Position numbers and translations under genes: made by a program
Shown here: in pieces, positions 1-9,212 of the stretch
Position numbering within the stretch: the first letter of the stretch is position 1
Layout of the letters: every line of letters starts with the position of its first letter
From: Humisphaera borealis
GTDB taxonomy: Bacteria; Planctomycetota; Phycisphaerae; Tepidisphaerales; Tepidisphaeraceae
Reading direction: 5' to 3'
Length of the DNA stretch: 64,000 bases
NCBI RefSeq assembly: GCF_015169395.1
Contig: NZ_CP063458.1
Coordinates: 3,844,001-3,908,000 of the forward strand
Notes under the pieces: generated by a model
Database searches by the model: none
What the model was told of the DNA's origin: nothing
Seen by the model: only the letters and a program-made list of their open reading frames with translations

Positions 1-192
1 GTTAAGTGTATGTAATTAATGTATTTATCGACTATCACAAAAACGCCCGCGCAGAATTCTCAGATTTATCGGACGATTCCTGCCGGTTTTAGTTTATCCC
101 AAGATTCCCATGTTTCCCATATTAACGCGTCTGCAGCTTTCGCAGTATGCCGGAAACGGGTCTTATCAGACGTAACGGTTACCGGACCTGCA
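1..192. other. non-coding left edge
   Basis: No convincing gene is seen here. The first 50 bases are AT-rich compared with the rest of the window. The segment lies downstream of the minus-strand oxidoreductase gene. Nothing in it resembles a U-tailed terminator. Confidence 0.5.
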
Positions 193-1365
193 TTACCGGA
201 CCACGCTCTTGCCCATCAGGATGGATTCGGTGAGCCGGGTCGTCATGACCTCGTTGCGATAGATCAGGGGCAGGAGGAAGCGAAAATCCTGCTGGGGACC
301 GCGCATGTATTGCCCGAGAGTCGTCCGCCACTTCGAACGATACGGACCCAGGGCATCCTGAAGATGCGGCTCTTTGAGAGCCTTCTTCATCGCCTCCACG
401 GCATGCACGGCAGACCAGCAATTGGGATAGATGTCTTCCGCCGATGCGGTGTAGAACCCGCCCGCCGGGCCCACGAGCAACGTGCGATTGGCGACACCTT
501 CCTGCATGAGTGCGCCGGTGAGGGGCAGATCGATCGATTCGATATGGTCCAGCGGCACATCCGCCGCGCCCAGCGACCCAGCCGCATGGAGCACCTTCGC
601 CCAATGGGCCAGCAGCAGAGCGGCCGGCACCTGGCTGGCCGCTTCGATCGGCTGACTGACGGCGATCTGCCAGCATTTGGGCCCGGGCAGCAGCCAGCCC
701 CAGCAGAGCGTATCGCGCAGATTCAGCGACATCGGCGCGACCGGTCGATTGCCGACTTCGCCCCACTTCTTTCCCGCCAGTCGAATATAGCTGTAACGGT
801 GGACGACCTCAGGTCCCCAGTTCTCGTGCATTCGCAGCAGCTTCTGCTGCAGCGGATCGGGCGTGGTTGAGAGGATGAGCGCCCTGGGTCGCAGCGTCTG
901 TTTCCCAACCGCCACGTCGACGCCGGTCTCATCCAGCCGCAGGATCTCGAGCTTCTTCGGCGTGCAGCATTCGACGCCTGCCTGCTCGGCGACGCGCGCG
1001 AACTCCGCCCGGACGGCCTTCGACGACGCGACATAGCCGAGAATGGTTTTCGACCGGTGTTCGCTGCGGACGGCAGGGTCGTCGGAGATAAACTGCAGGC
1101 CGTAGATCGCGGTTGATTCGAGCCGCCGACGGATCGGTTCGAGGAGGGGGTGCAGGCCGAAAACCGCCGGATTGATCAGCACGAGCCGGTCGGGCTCCTG
1201 CTCGCCGGGTAGCGTGGCGTGAATGACGCGCGGTGCCTTCCCTTTTTCGCCGGCGTGCAGGAGCGTTGCCGCCAGATACGCCGACGGATGCTCGCCAATG
1301 ACGAGCACGTCGAGCGGGGGCGGCAGTTTTTCGCGGGAGCTTTGTGGCGCGGCCTTGGTCTTCAC
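193..1365 (-). CDS. FAD-dependent oxidoreductase, geranylgeranyl-reductase-like, with degenerate FAD motifs
   Basis: A 390-residue protein with the overall plan of the geranylgeranyl reductase/halogenase-type flavoprotein family: an N-terminal beta-strand and nucleotide-binding turn (about residues 19-31) and a C-terminal LLVGPAGGF block (about 296-304) followed by a Tyr-Pro-containing helix, where the family normally has GDAAGF. Both FAD motifs deviate. The first reads GEHPSA instead of GxGxxG, and the usual Asp of the second is Pro. FAD binding is therefore doubtful. The start is GTG, with a TATCAT box 10 nt upstream. It follows the FtsX permease on the same strand by about 150 nt, so co-transcription is possible. 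The substrate cannot be told. Confidence 0.6.
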   Translation of the reverse strand: MKTKAAPQSSREKLPPPLDVLVIGEHPSAYLAATLLHAGEKGKAPRVIHATLPGEQEPDRLVLINPAVFGLHPLLEPIRRRLESTAIYGLQFISDDPAVRSEHRSKTILGYVASSKAVRAEFARVAEQAGVECCTPKKLEILRLDETGVDVAVGKQTLRPRALILSTTPDPLQQKLLRMHENWGPEVVHRYSYIRLAGKKWGEVGNRPVAPMSLNLRDTLCWGWLLPGPKCWQIAVSQPIEAASQVPAALLLAHWAKVLHAAGSLGAADVPLDHIESIDLPLTGALMQEGVANRTLLVGPAGGFYTASAEDIYPNCWSAVHAVEAMKKALKEPHLQDALGPYRSKWRTTLGQYMRGPQQDFRFLLPLIYRNEVMTTRLTESILMGKSVVR

Positions 1366-1477
1366 GTGCGGTGGGATGATAACGGTGTGCGTGGAGAAGA
1401 GGTAGTGGCGTGATGGAATGGAACGGTAAGACGGCCACTAACTTGGAAGCAACCTCAACACCGCAACAGCAATTCTT

Positions 1478-1494
1478 CAGGCCCGACGGGCCTG
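1478..1494. terminator. GC-rich hairpin between permease and oxidoreductase genes
   Basis: CAGGCCC, a GAC loop and GGGCCTG form a 7-bp stem just downstream of the minus-strand permease stop codon. No clear T-run follows on that strand, so it may be an attenuator or only a structured spacer. Confidence 0.35.
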
Positions 1495-1511
1495 GGTTTC
1501 CCCCTTCTAAT

Positions 1512-4500
1512 CTATTCCCGCCGCATATCCCGCGCCGTGAAGTTCACCCCGCTGATCCGCACCGCCACCACCGACGCGAACAAGCCCAGGGCCAGCACAC
1601 CGACAAGGGTCAGCACCAGCGGCATCCAGGCTATGCCGCCCTTCTGCGTCAGCAGTGTGGGCACAATGCCGAGCAGCGCGCACCCCGTTCCGACGCCCAA
1701 ACCGAGCACCAGGAGCAGCACATTTTCGCTGAGGATCAGCTTCACACGATCGCCGCGGACAAAACCGATCGCCGACAGCAGCGCCAGTTCCCCGCGTCGC
1801 TCAATCACGTTGCGGATCAACACCACCGCCAGCCCGATTGTCCCCAACGCCAGGCCGAGCGAACCGAGTGTACGGAACGTGGAGAGATAGGTGTTTTGTA
1901 TCGTCTGGAACGCCTCCAGCCGGGCGGCGGTCGTGTCCACGCTGACGGCGTAGGGCTCCAGCTCGGCGTTGATCGCCTGCATCGCCGGCGTCACCTTGTC
2001 GGCGGGTGTCTCGACCATCAGCGTGCCGTAACCGGCCTGGGCAGGGAATAGCTCCCGGAAATTCGCCTCGCCCATCAGCAGTTCGCTCTGAAAAACGCTG
2101 TGACTGATGGTGCCAACGAGCTTCAGCTTGCGGGCGCGGCCACGCTGATCGCTGATCGTCATCGTGTCACCGATGGACAGCTTCAGGATGTACTGAGCGG
2201 TCTCGGCGTCGGCGAAGACCGGGACATTGTCATTTTCGATCGGCTTTTCCAGTTCGGCCCAGTTCTCGAAGTCGAAGCCGCCGCGGGTAACCATCGAATG
2301 CGGCACGCCCAGGATCGTCGGGCTTGTGGCACGCGTCAGGTTCAGGCAACTGATGTCCTGTCCGGCCCATCGGCGGAGCTGGGTGAATTTGACGTCTTTC
2401 CAGATCGCCGCATCGGGTTCGGCGAAGCCGGCATTGAACCGGCCGGCGGAGGTGTTGAGGTCGCCGAGTACGCCGACCGCGGTCTGGGCGATCAGCCGGT
2501 AACCGCCGGCACCGCTTTGCTTGTCGCCGGTGTCGCCGGCCCCTTCCTTCTGCATGGATGCGACGGTAATCAGCGTGAACGCGGCAAACGCAATGAGACC
2601 GACCGACAAGACGGATCTGGCCGTATGTCGATTCGCGTTTCGAACGCCCAGCATCGCGACGGACGTAACGTCGCCGTGGCCACTTTCGTGCCGCCGCGGC
2701 CGAAGAACGCCGGACAGGTAAACCAGGCCCGCCGTCAGCAGGATTGCCCCGCCGGCCAGAGCCAGCTCGGGCTTCTTGATGACGCCGACAAGCACCATCG
2801 CGAGGAACCCGAGCCCGGCGATCGCGATCACGATCCCGACCAGCCGCAGCAGTCGGCCGTCGCCTTTCTTGATGCCGCGTGGAATCGCCGCGAGCTGCCC
2901 CGCCATCAGTCGCGACGGCGACACCTTGCCCAGCCGCCAGACGGCCCAGAGCACGGCAAAGATCGCCACCCAGAATCCGAAGATAAATCCGGCCCAGAGC
3001 GTCTTGGGGATGATGAAAAGCTCAAGCGCGGTGGTGCCGATCGCCCCCACCCACCAGGTACGCAGGCCGTACACCATCGCCGAGGTGTAGAGCACGCCCA
3101 GCAATGTGCCGATGAACCCGCCCAGAATCGCCAGGAGCGCACCTTCAGTCAGCGCCATCCATCGAACCTTCGACGGCGTAAAGCCAACCGCCGTCAGCAA
3201 ACCGAACTGCCGCACCCGCTGCTCGACATTCAGCCTGAACAGCATCGCAACCAGCAGCGCGGCGGCGGCGATCAGGAAGAAGCTGAAACCCACGAACAGT
3301 CCTGAGAAATCGGTGCTTCCGGCAGACGCCTGGATCTGCTGAAACTTGGTCGGCTGGAACACAAACCCGAGGGACGCCGGGTCGATCGTCTTTCGAAGGA
3401 CCTCGGCAAAGGCATCGCCTTTATTGGCAGGCACTCGAATGCTGGTGATTTCGCCGTACGGGCCCCCCCAGAGCTTGCGGGCGGCGTCGATGTGAATGAG
3501 CAGGCGTGGAGCCGCCTTGTGCTTCTTCCAGTAGGCGTCGTTGTCCTTCTCGGCGAGCTTCTCGTCGATCTTTAGCTCCGCCGGCGGGCTCCAGTCGGCG
3601 ACGCTGTCGGAATCGGTCAGGCCCTTGAACGTCGGCGTCAGGCTGGCATCGGCACCAACGCCGGTCATCGGGATGATCCTGGATACCGTGAAGACGATGC
3701 CGTTCTGGGCGCTGGTGATCTCGACGAGATTGCCGTCGCCGTCGCGACGGTAGGAGTCCAGCCGAATCCGATCGCCGACCTTCACACCAAGCTGCTTCGC
3801 TGTCTCTTCGTTAAACGCGATGTCGGCCGGGCCGATGGGCCCGTCATCCAGCCGGCTGATGCCCGCGCCGATGACATAGTGCAGCGCCGGTGCGTCCTTG
3901 GCAGCGACACCCTGGTCATCGGTGACCACGACCCGGTTGACCAGGTTCACCGCCACGAGTCTGGGTGTAATGCCGAGCTTCTTCGCCGCCTCTTCGGCGG
4001 CTGCGACGATCGGCGGGTCGAGGAATGTCGCCTTGGTGGAGATAATCCGCTCGCCCGTCGCCTTCGAAGTGCCGACATCCAGGCCGTAGTCGTCAAGGCG
4101 GACGACTGCTTTGACGGCGTCGTTGAGGGTCGTCATCGCCGCCTGCATGCGGTTGTATGCCGGCTCGTCGTCGGCGGTCGCGAAGCTGAACTGCTTGTCC
4201 TTCACCAGCAGCACGTTGGCGCGGCCGGGTTGCTCGATCGCCTGCTGGAGATCGGCGAGGTTGACCCACGCATTTCGCGGGGTGCGTTGGCCGCCGGCCA
4301 GGCTGAACAGTGAAAGGAAGCTTCGGTCGCGGGCAATTCCGCTCACCTTGTCGGCTCTCAAGGTTGCGGAGAGTTCCTCCACGCTCCTGCGTGCGATGGT
4401 CCCCTCCCGGACGGCGTCTTCTTTCGACGGAAAGGTCAGGATTACCGGCCTGTCGCCGGGTTGAGCGATACCCAGGGCATCTGCGGTGTCGCCGTTCAAG

Positions 4501-4922
4501 AGGACCTGTCGGGCGTCGACTTTGGCCCAATCGGCTTCGGCCGCGCCTGCTTTCCCACCGCCGATCGCCATGATCTGTACGTCGCCGGTCCGAACCCGCT
4601 TGTCTCCCGCCCCGATAACGACCGACCCGGCCGAGAGGATGGCCGGACGAAGCTCAAATCCGTCCGCAATGCCCGCTGCCGTCTGCATTCTCTCGATCAG
4701 TGATTCGCCGGGCTTGTCGGCGAAGAACCGGTTGGACACCAGCGCATAGTCGACCGGCCCGAGCCGTTGGATCGCCAGCTTCCGCAGGCTCCCGCGGACC
4801 GAATCACCGACCATCAGCGATCCGGTAAGCACGGCCGTCGAGACCACCATGCCCGCGACAACGGCAATGCTGGCGGCGCGGAAGTGGATCAGATTTTTGA
4901 TGATGAGTTTGATGGGGGTCAT
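1512..4922 (-). CDS. large FtsX/MacB-type ABC transporter permease
   Basis: About 1136 residues with the tandem FtsX layout. There is an N-terminal membrane segment (about 15-38), a very long extracytoplasmic MacB-like domain (about 45-540), three or four membrane segments (about 545-670), more hydrophobic segments (about 695-790), a second extracytoplasmic domain, and a final membrane bundle from about residue 1015 to the end. This is the LolC/E or MacB-type mechanotransmission architecture used to move lipids, lipoproteins or peptides out of the inner membrane. No ATPase gene adjoins it, so its partner must be elsewhere. ATG at 4922 is preferred over an upstream TTG at 4934. The substrate is unknown. 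Confidence 0.85.
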   Translation of the reverse strand: MTPIKLIIKNLIHFRAASIAVVAGMVVSTAVLTGSLMVGDSVRGSLRKLAIQRLGPVDYALVSNRFFADKPGESLIERMQTAAGIADGFELRPAILSAGSVVIGAGDKRVRTGDVQIMAIGGGKAGAAEADWAKVDARQVLLNGDTADALGIAQPGDRPVILTFPSKEDAVREGTIARRSVEELSATLRADKVSGIARDRSFLSLFSLAGGQRTPRNAWVNLADLQQAIEQPGRANVLLVKDKQFSFATADDEPAYNRMQAAMTTLNDAVKAVVRLDDYGLDVGTSKATGERIISTKATFLDPPIVAAAEEAAKKLGITPRLVAVNLVNRVVVTDDQGVAAKDAPALHYVIGAGISRLDDGPIGPADIAFNEETAKQLGVKVGDRIRLDSYRRDGDGNLVEITSAQNGIVFTVSRIIPMTGVGADASLTPTFKGLTDSDSVADWSPPAELKIDEKLAEKDNDAYWKKHKAAPRLLIHIDAARKLWGGPYGEITSIRVPANKGDAFAEVLRKTIDPASLGFVFQPTKFQQIQASAGSTDFSGLFVGFSFFLIAAAALLVAMLFRLNVEQRVRQFGLLTAVGFTPSKVRWMALTEGALLAILGGFIGTLLGVLYTSAMVYGLRTWWVGAIGTTALELFIIPKTLWAGFIFGFWVAIFAVLWAVWRLGKVSPSRLMAGQLAAIPRGIKKGDGRLLRLVGIVIAIAGLGFLAMVLVGVIKKPELALAGGAILLTAGLVYLSGVLRPRRHESGHGDVTSVAMLGVRNANRHTARSVLSVGLIAFAAFTLITVASMQKEGAGDTGDKQSGAGGYRLIAQTAVGVLGDLNTSAGRFNAGFAEPDAAIWKDVKFTQLRRWAGQDISCLNLTRATSPTILGVPHSMVTRGGFDFENWAELEKPIENDNVPVFADAETAQYILKLSIGDTMTISDQRGRARKLKLVGTISHSVFQSELLMGEANFRELFPAQAGYGTLMVETPADKVTPAMQAINAELEPYAVSVDTTAARLEAFQTIQNTYLSTFRTLGSLGLALGTIGLAVVLIRNVIERRGELALLSAIGFVRGDRVKLILSENVLLLVLGLGVGTGCALLGIVPTLLTQKGGIAWMPLVLTLVGVLALGLFASVVAVRISGVNFTARDMRRE

Positions 4923-5075
4923 GCGACGGTCCAAAGTTCCCCGGCACAGGTGTGCCGTTCGGGTGGCATGAGCAAGCGTACTCGTTTGCCCTCACCACCG
5001 CGGTCCGTCGCAGTATACGCCTGGCGATCGCAAATCGTCCCTCGCAAGGGTGCGAGACGACTATCATGTCCTGCC

Positions 5076-5819
5076 ATGCCGCAAGCCTCCCCGCACTTTT
5101 CGAGAAAGACGCTGACGTTCTTCCGACAGCTTGAGAAGAGCAATGACCGCGCCTGGTTCACGCCGCGAAAAGAACTGTTCGAAGCCGAGTGCCGCACGCC
5201 AATGCTGGATCTGGTCGCCTGGCTGAACGAGCGGCTGACGAAGTTCGCCGTCGATCATGTGACCGAACCGAAGAAGGCGGTTTACCGTGTGTACCGCGAC
5301 ACCCGTTTCAGCAAGGACAAGACGCCTTACAAAACGCACATTGGCGCGATCTTTCCGCGCAAGGGATTGTCTCGACATGGGGGTGCGGGCTACTACGTGG
5401 GTGTCTCGCACAAGGGGGTGGAGGTCGCCGGGGGCATGTACATGCCGGAACCGGAAGAACTCTCGGCGGTCCGCCGGGCGATAGCCGCCGACCCGAAAGC
5501 AGCGATCAAGCTCTTCGAGAATCGAACGATCGCAAAACTGGTCGGCCCGTTGCAGGGCTGGCAGGCGGTCCGGATGGTCAAGGGATATGACGCCGACCCC
5601 GCGTCGCCGCTCGGCAACCTGCTTCGACGCAAACAACTCTACTGCTATGTCACGCTTCCCGAAGATACGGCCACCAAGCCGACACTGGGCAAGGAAGTGA
5701 TCCGGCGATTCGAGGCGATATCTCCGATGGTCGACTGGCTGAACCAGACCATCCTTGCCGCCAAGCCACAAGACGATGCCAATGACGCCCGCCCGAAGCG
5801 GCCGACGCCAATGTTTTGA
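5076..5819 (+). CDS. DUF2461 (TIGR02453) family protein
   Basis: 247 residues matching the DUF2461 family in length and in landmark blocks: an N-terminal FFRQLEKSNDRAWF segment, KKAVYRVYRDTRFSKDK near residues 68-84, and a central GYYVGVSHKGVEVAGGMY block. The function of the family is unknown. The frame is open for 103 codons upstream, but those residues have no family character and overlap the divergent permease promoter. ATG 5076 is chosen because the family homology starts there and because a TATCAT box sits 8 nt before it, suggesting a very short or absent leader. Confidence 0.85.
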   Translation: MPQASPHFSRKTLTFFRQLEKSNDRAWFTPRKELFEAECRTPMLDLVAWLNERLTKFAVDHVTEPKKAVYRVYRDTRFSKDKTPYKTHIGAIFPRKGLSRHGGAGYYVGVSHKGVEVAGGMYMPEPEELSAVRRAIAADPKAAIKLFENRTIAKLVGPLQGWQAVRMVKGYDADPASPLGNLLRRKQLYCYVTLPEDTATKPTLGKEVIRRFEAISPMVDWLNQTILAAKPQDDANDARPKRPTPMF

Positions 5820-5844
5820 GTCGTTGTCAGTTACGGCAGGAGCG

Positions 5845-7425
5845 TCAATCCATGGTCATCACGTCGTCCGGGAGCGGGATCGTCAGTTGCAGCGTCATTC
5901 CGGGTTCGAGCCTCGGCGGGAAGTCCTGAAAGTTGACCTCCGCCGTCGCCGGATGCGCGGCGGCCTCCAGGTTATCGAGCATGTAGCGGTTGACGAACAT
6001 CGGACATCCGGACTCTTTCCACGCCTCCAGTGCACTGCCTGCCGACGGTCGGAGCACCTGCACCTGGCCGTACTTCACGCTTTCGGGAAGGCCTTCGATC
6101 GAGAACTTGGCGGGCCCTCCACGTAACGCAGCGGCGCTGGTGCCGTCTCTGTCGTAACTCGCGAGGATGCGGATCACGTTGTGATAGTCTTTGGTCACCA
6201 TCGCGGTCAGACCCGGCGTCGGTTCGTGCCAGCGCCATTCGAGCTTGTAGCCGACGTGTTCGTTCAACAGCCTCAAGGCATTGAACGACGCCTTGCGAAC
6301 GTCGTTGACGGTCAACAGTCCGCGCCCGCCATGGAACGGCTCGTAGTTGGCGTCACCGTGCTGGTCGATGTCGGACAGGCAGTCGTAAAGCACACCGCTG
6401 ACGAGTTCGGCCGTGGAAGCCGCGACATCCGCGACGAAGCCGCCGGCTGCGCAGCGGTCGTTCTCCACCGACAGGCCCGGACCGCCACGGTTCCAGGCGG
6501 ACAAAATCAGCGGCGTCGTCTCGCCGAGGGCTTCTGTCAGCTTGATCCGCACCGACGACAGTCGGTTGACGAGGGTTGTCGCGACGGCAGTCCCGTCCGT
6601 CAGTCCGCTGATGGTAATGAAGTCACACCGCTGGCCGTCGAGCACCGACGAGGTGGACGCACCCGAACCTGATTCTGACGCCAATTCGGGTTCGGCGACG
6701 GCCGTCTGGCTTGCGTCGGCAGAGGTCCCGCTGGACTCGAGTTCGGCCGATACAGACGTCGGTCGCGAGAGGGGATCGTCGCCGGCCGCGGCTTTGGTAA
6801 CCGCTGGTGTTCCGCTAAATGCTTCGCTCGGCTGGGCAAGGTGATCGATAAAAGCGGTGGTCCAGTCAACGTCGGTTGCCGACGATCCGCCGACCTTGAG
6901 CTGACCGTTGACGAGCCGGATGGCTCGCGCGGTTCGGTCATAGAACCGGAAGAATGCTTCCCGTGAGTCGGTCCAGACGGCGGGGTTGTCCGCACCCGGC
7001 CAGACCTCGTAATGCCATTCCTGTGCGTCGCAGCCGTAGCGACCGTCCACGAACGCCGCCAGCGCGCGGGCCATGTCGATCCACTTCGCCTGGTCGAAGC
7101 CGCACGCGGCATCGGCCGTCCGAAGTGCCGAGGGCACGCCGCTTAGCCCGATAAACGGCGAGAAGCCCTGTTCCATCAGCCAATCGAAGGCCCGTTCGAC
7201 CATGGTAAAGTCGTACGACCCGTCCGGCTGGAGGATGTTCATGTCGTCGTCGAAGATGCCGGTGAACCGGATGTGGCGGAACCCCAGTTCGTCTCGGCCC
7301 AGGTGCAGATGTCGCTGGATATCCTTGCTCAGCAGCAACGACGCCCGGCTGACATTCACGCCGTACGACCAGGGGGAGTTCAAGTAGTGCGTGGCACCGT
7401 GAAGATCGAGGTGAAGCTGGGTCAT
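5845..7425 (-). CDS. GH39-like protein lacking both catalytic glutamates
   Basis: 526 residues with the sequence pattern of family 39 glycosidases (beta-xylosidase/iduronidase): FxHIRFTGIFDDDM near 50-62, a barrel strand FSPFIGLSGVP near 88-98, and HYEVW at 138-142. In active GH39 enzymes EIWNEPN carries the acid/base Glu. Here the run is EVWPGAD, with Gly144 at the Glu position. The nucleophile strand, normally ITEYN or similar, reads LSAWN with Ala310. A Ser/Ala/Glu-rich low-complexity insert lies at about 198-262. No signal peptide is visible. It is most likely a non-catalytic carbohydrate-binding or scaffold protein. It converges with the upstream DUF2461 gene and diverges from the PPK2 gene. 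Confidence 0.75.
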   Translation of the reverse strand: MTQLHLDLHGATHYLNSPWSYGVNVSRASLLLSKDIQRHLHLGRDELGFRHIRFTGIFDDDMNILQPDGSYDFTMVERAFDWLMEQGFSPFIGLSGVPSALRTADAACGFDQAKWIDMARALAAFVDGRYGCDAQEWHYEVWPGADNPAVWTDSREAFFRFYDRTARAIRLVNGQLKVGGSSATDVDWTTAFIDHLAQPSEAFSGTPAVTKAAAGDDPLSRPTSVSAELESSGTSADASQTAVAEPELASESGSGASTSSVLDGQRCDFITISGLTDGTAVATTLVNRLSSVRIKLTEALGETTPLILSAWNRGGPGLSVENDRCAAGGFVADVAASTAELVSGVLYDCLSDIDQHGDANYEPFHGGRGLLTVNDVRKASFNALRLLNEHVGYKLEWRWHEPTPGLTAMVTKDYHNVIRILASYDRDGTSAAALRGGPAKFSIEGLPESVKYGQVQVLRPSAGSALEAWKESGCPMFVNRYMLDNLEAAAHPATAEVNFQDFPPRLEPGMTLQLTIPLPDDVMTMD

Positions 7426-7477
7426 GGCTGCGCTATGTTACGGCGATCCGAACGTTGCGTCATGCGAAACATAAGAC

Positions 7478-7506
7478 TTGGACGAATCCGTCAGGGGTAC
7501 TACAGT
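7478..7506 (+). promoter_or_regulatory. sigma70-type promoter of the PPK2 gene, likely leaderless
   Basis: TTGGAC at 7478-7483, a 17-bp spacer and TACAGT at 7501-7506. The ATG begins only 7 nt after the -10 box, so transcription would start at or next to the start codon. There is no Shine-Dalgarno sequence. Confidence 0.6.
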
Positions 7507-7513
7507 CTGCAGC

Positions 7514-8986
7514 ATGTTCGAGGCCGCCGAAATCGGTAACAGCATTGATAAGAAGGTCTACAAGACCGAGGCGCCCAAAACGCGCGGCGCGCTGCTGGAC
7601 ATGCAGCGACGGATGAACGAGCGGGGGCTGGCCGTGTGCGTGCTGATCGGCGGTGTCGAAGGCGCCGGCAAGTCCGAAACGCTCAACGTCCTCCTGGAGT
7701 GGATGGACCCGCGCGGGATCCAGACGCACGCCCTGCGCGATCCCACCGACGAAGAACGCGATCGACCCTACATGTGGCGTTTCTGGCGGCTGCTGCCGCC
7801 CAAGGGGCGCATGGGCATCTTCCTGGGCACCTGGTACGCCCAGCCGATGATGGACATGTTCCAGGGCAAGCCGCGTGCGGACGTCGATCTGATGCTGGAC
7901 CGCGCCATCGAGTTCGAGCGCATGCTTCATGCCGAACACACGCTGGTGATCAAGATCTGGCTGCACCTGTCGAAGGATGCCCAGGACGCCAGGCTCCGCG
8001 AACTGGAACAGGATTCTGAGCGCCGATGGCGGGTGACCGAGGCCGACCGCCTTTACCGCAAGCACTACGACCGCATTCGCGAGATCGCCGAGCATACGCT
8101 TCGCAGGACGGGATCCGGCGAATCGCCGTGGCATATTGTCGAAGGGGCCGACGCAAGGTACCGGCAGTTGACGGTGGCTCAGATCGTGCTCAAGCGCGTT
8201 AACGAACGGCTGACGCAGCTGGCAAGGGAAGCTTCACGACCAGCGCCCAAGCCCGACCGCCCGAAGCCGGCCAAGATCAACCTGCTGAACCGGCTCGACC
8301 TGTCGGAATCGCTCAAGCGCGCCGACTACGAGAAGAAGCTCAACCGCCAGCAGGGTCGCATTGCCAAGCTCACCCGCAGGCTGCACCGCCACGGAAGATC
8401 GATGGCACTAGTGTTTGAAGGACCCGATGCTGCGGGCAAAGGCGGCGCGATCCGCCGGCTTATTCATGCGATCGACGCCCGCGACTACCAGGTCGTCTCG
8501 ATCAGCAAGCCCACCGACGAAGAGCGGGCCCATCCGTACCTCTGGCGCTTCTGGCGGTATGTCCCGGGGCACGGGCGGATGACCATCTTCGACCGCTCAT
8601 GGTATGGCCGGGTCCTCGTGGAACGTATTGAGGGATTCTGTCGTCCGGAAGAGTGGAAGCGAGCCTACTCCGAAATCAACGAGTTCGAGCAGCAGTTGTT
8701 CGATTCCGGGTGCATCGTGCAGAAGTTCTATCTGAACATCAGTCCCGACGAGCAATTGAGCCGCTTCAAGGCTCGGCAACAGACGCCTTACAAGCAATAT
8801 AAGATCAACGACGAAGACTGGCGTAACCGCGAAAAGTGGGACGCCTACGAAGCCGCGGCCTGCGAGATGATCGAACGGACCAGCAGCGAGTCAGCGCCGT
8901 GGGTTCTGGTCGAGGCTAACGACAAACTCTGGGCGCGGATTAAGGTCCTGAAGGCGGTGGCGGACAGGCTTGAGGAGTCGCTATAG
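7514..8986 (+). CDS. polyphosphate:AMP phosphotransferase (two-domain PPK2)
   Basis: 490 residues made of two fused PPK2 P-loop domains, the layout of polyphosphate:AMP phosphotransferases that make ADP from AMP and polyphosphate. Domain 1 has a Walker A GGVEGAGKSE (46-55) but its Walker B region reads IFLGTWY, without the Asp-Arg pair. Domain 2 has EGPDAAGKGG (about 302-311) and an intact IFDRSWYGR (about 358-366). The C-terminal half is therefore the likely catalytic domain, as known for this class. It is cytosolic and links stored polyphosphate to nucleotide recycling. ATG 7514 is chosen over an upstream in-frame start because the promoter ends just before it. Confidence 0.9.
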   Translation: MFEAAEIGNSIDKKVYKTEAPKTRGALLDMQRRMNERGLAVCVLIGGVEGAGKSETLNVLLEWMDPRGIQTHALRDPTDEERDRPYMWRFWRLLPPKGRMGIFLGTWYAQPMMDMFQGKPRADVDLMLDRAIEFERMLHAEHTLVIKIWLHLSKDAQDARLRELEQDSERRWRVTEADRLYRKHYDRIREIAEHTLRRTGSGESPWHIVEGADARYRQLTVAQIVLKRVNERLTQLAREASRPAPKPDRPKPAKINLLNRLDLSESLKRADYEKKLNRQQGRIAKLTRRLHRHGRSMALVFEGPDAAGKGGAIRRLIHAIDARDYQVVSISKPTDEERAHPYLWRFWRYVPGHGRMTIFDRSWYGRVLVERIEGFCRPEEWKRAYSEINEFEQQLFDSGCIVQKFYLNISPDEQLSRFKARQQTPYKQYKINDEDWRNREKWDAYEAAACEMIERTSSESAPWVLVEANDKLWARIKVLKAVADRLEESL

Positions 8987-9212
8987 CTACGTCAGGCCGG
9001 TTGGGGTGTCACAAACATGTTCCCGCACTGTATTTTGGATGTGGCACTTCGCCGCCTGCCGGACGTAGCCTGATCCACTGGCTTATCGTTTCTTCATCGG
9101 AAGACAAACCGGCCCCTATAAGATTGTGACTGTGGCGGGCGGACGGTCGTAACGATGGGTTGAGTGCCGCACGAAACCACGGAGGGTCTGCTGTAACCGG
9201 CGGTCGCCCGCA

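Noticed and set aside
19-870. plus-strand ORF of 283 codons at the left end
   Set aside because: It is the opposite-strand shadow of the oxidoreductase gene, with Arg/Gln/His-rich composition and no family character.
4767-5075. N-terminal extension of the DUF2461 gene
   Set aside because: The extra 103 codons are antisense to the permease start and its promoter region and have no family similarity.
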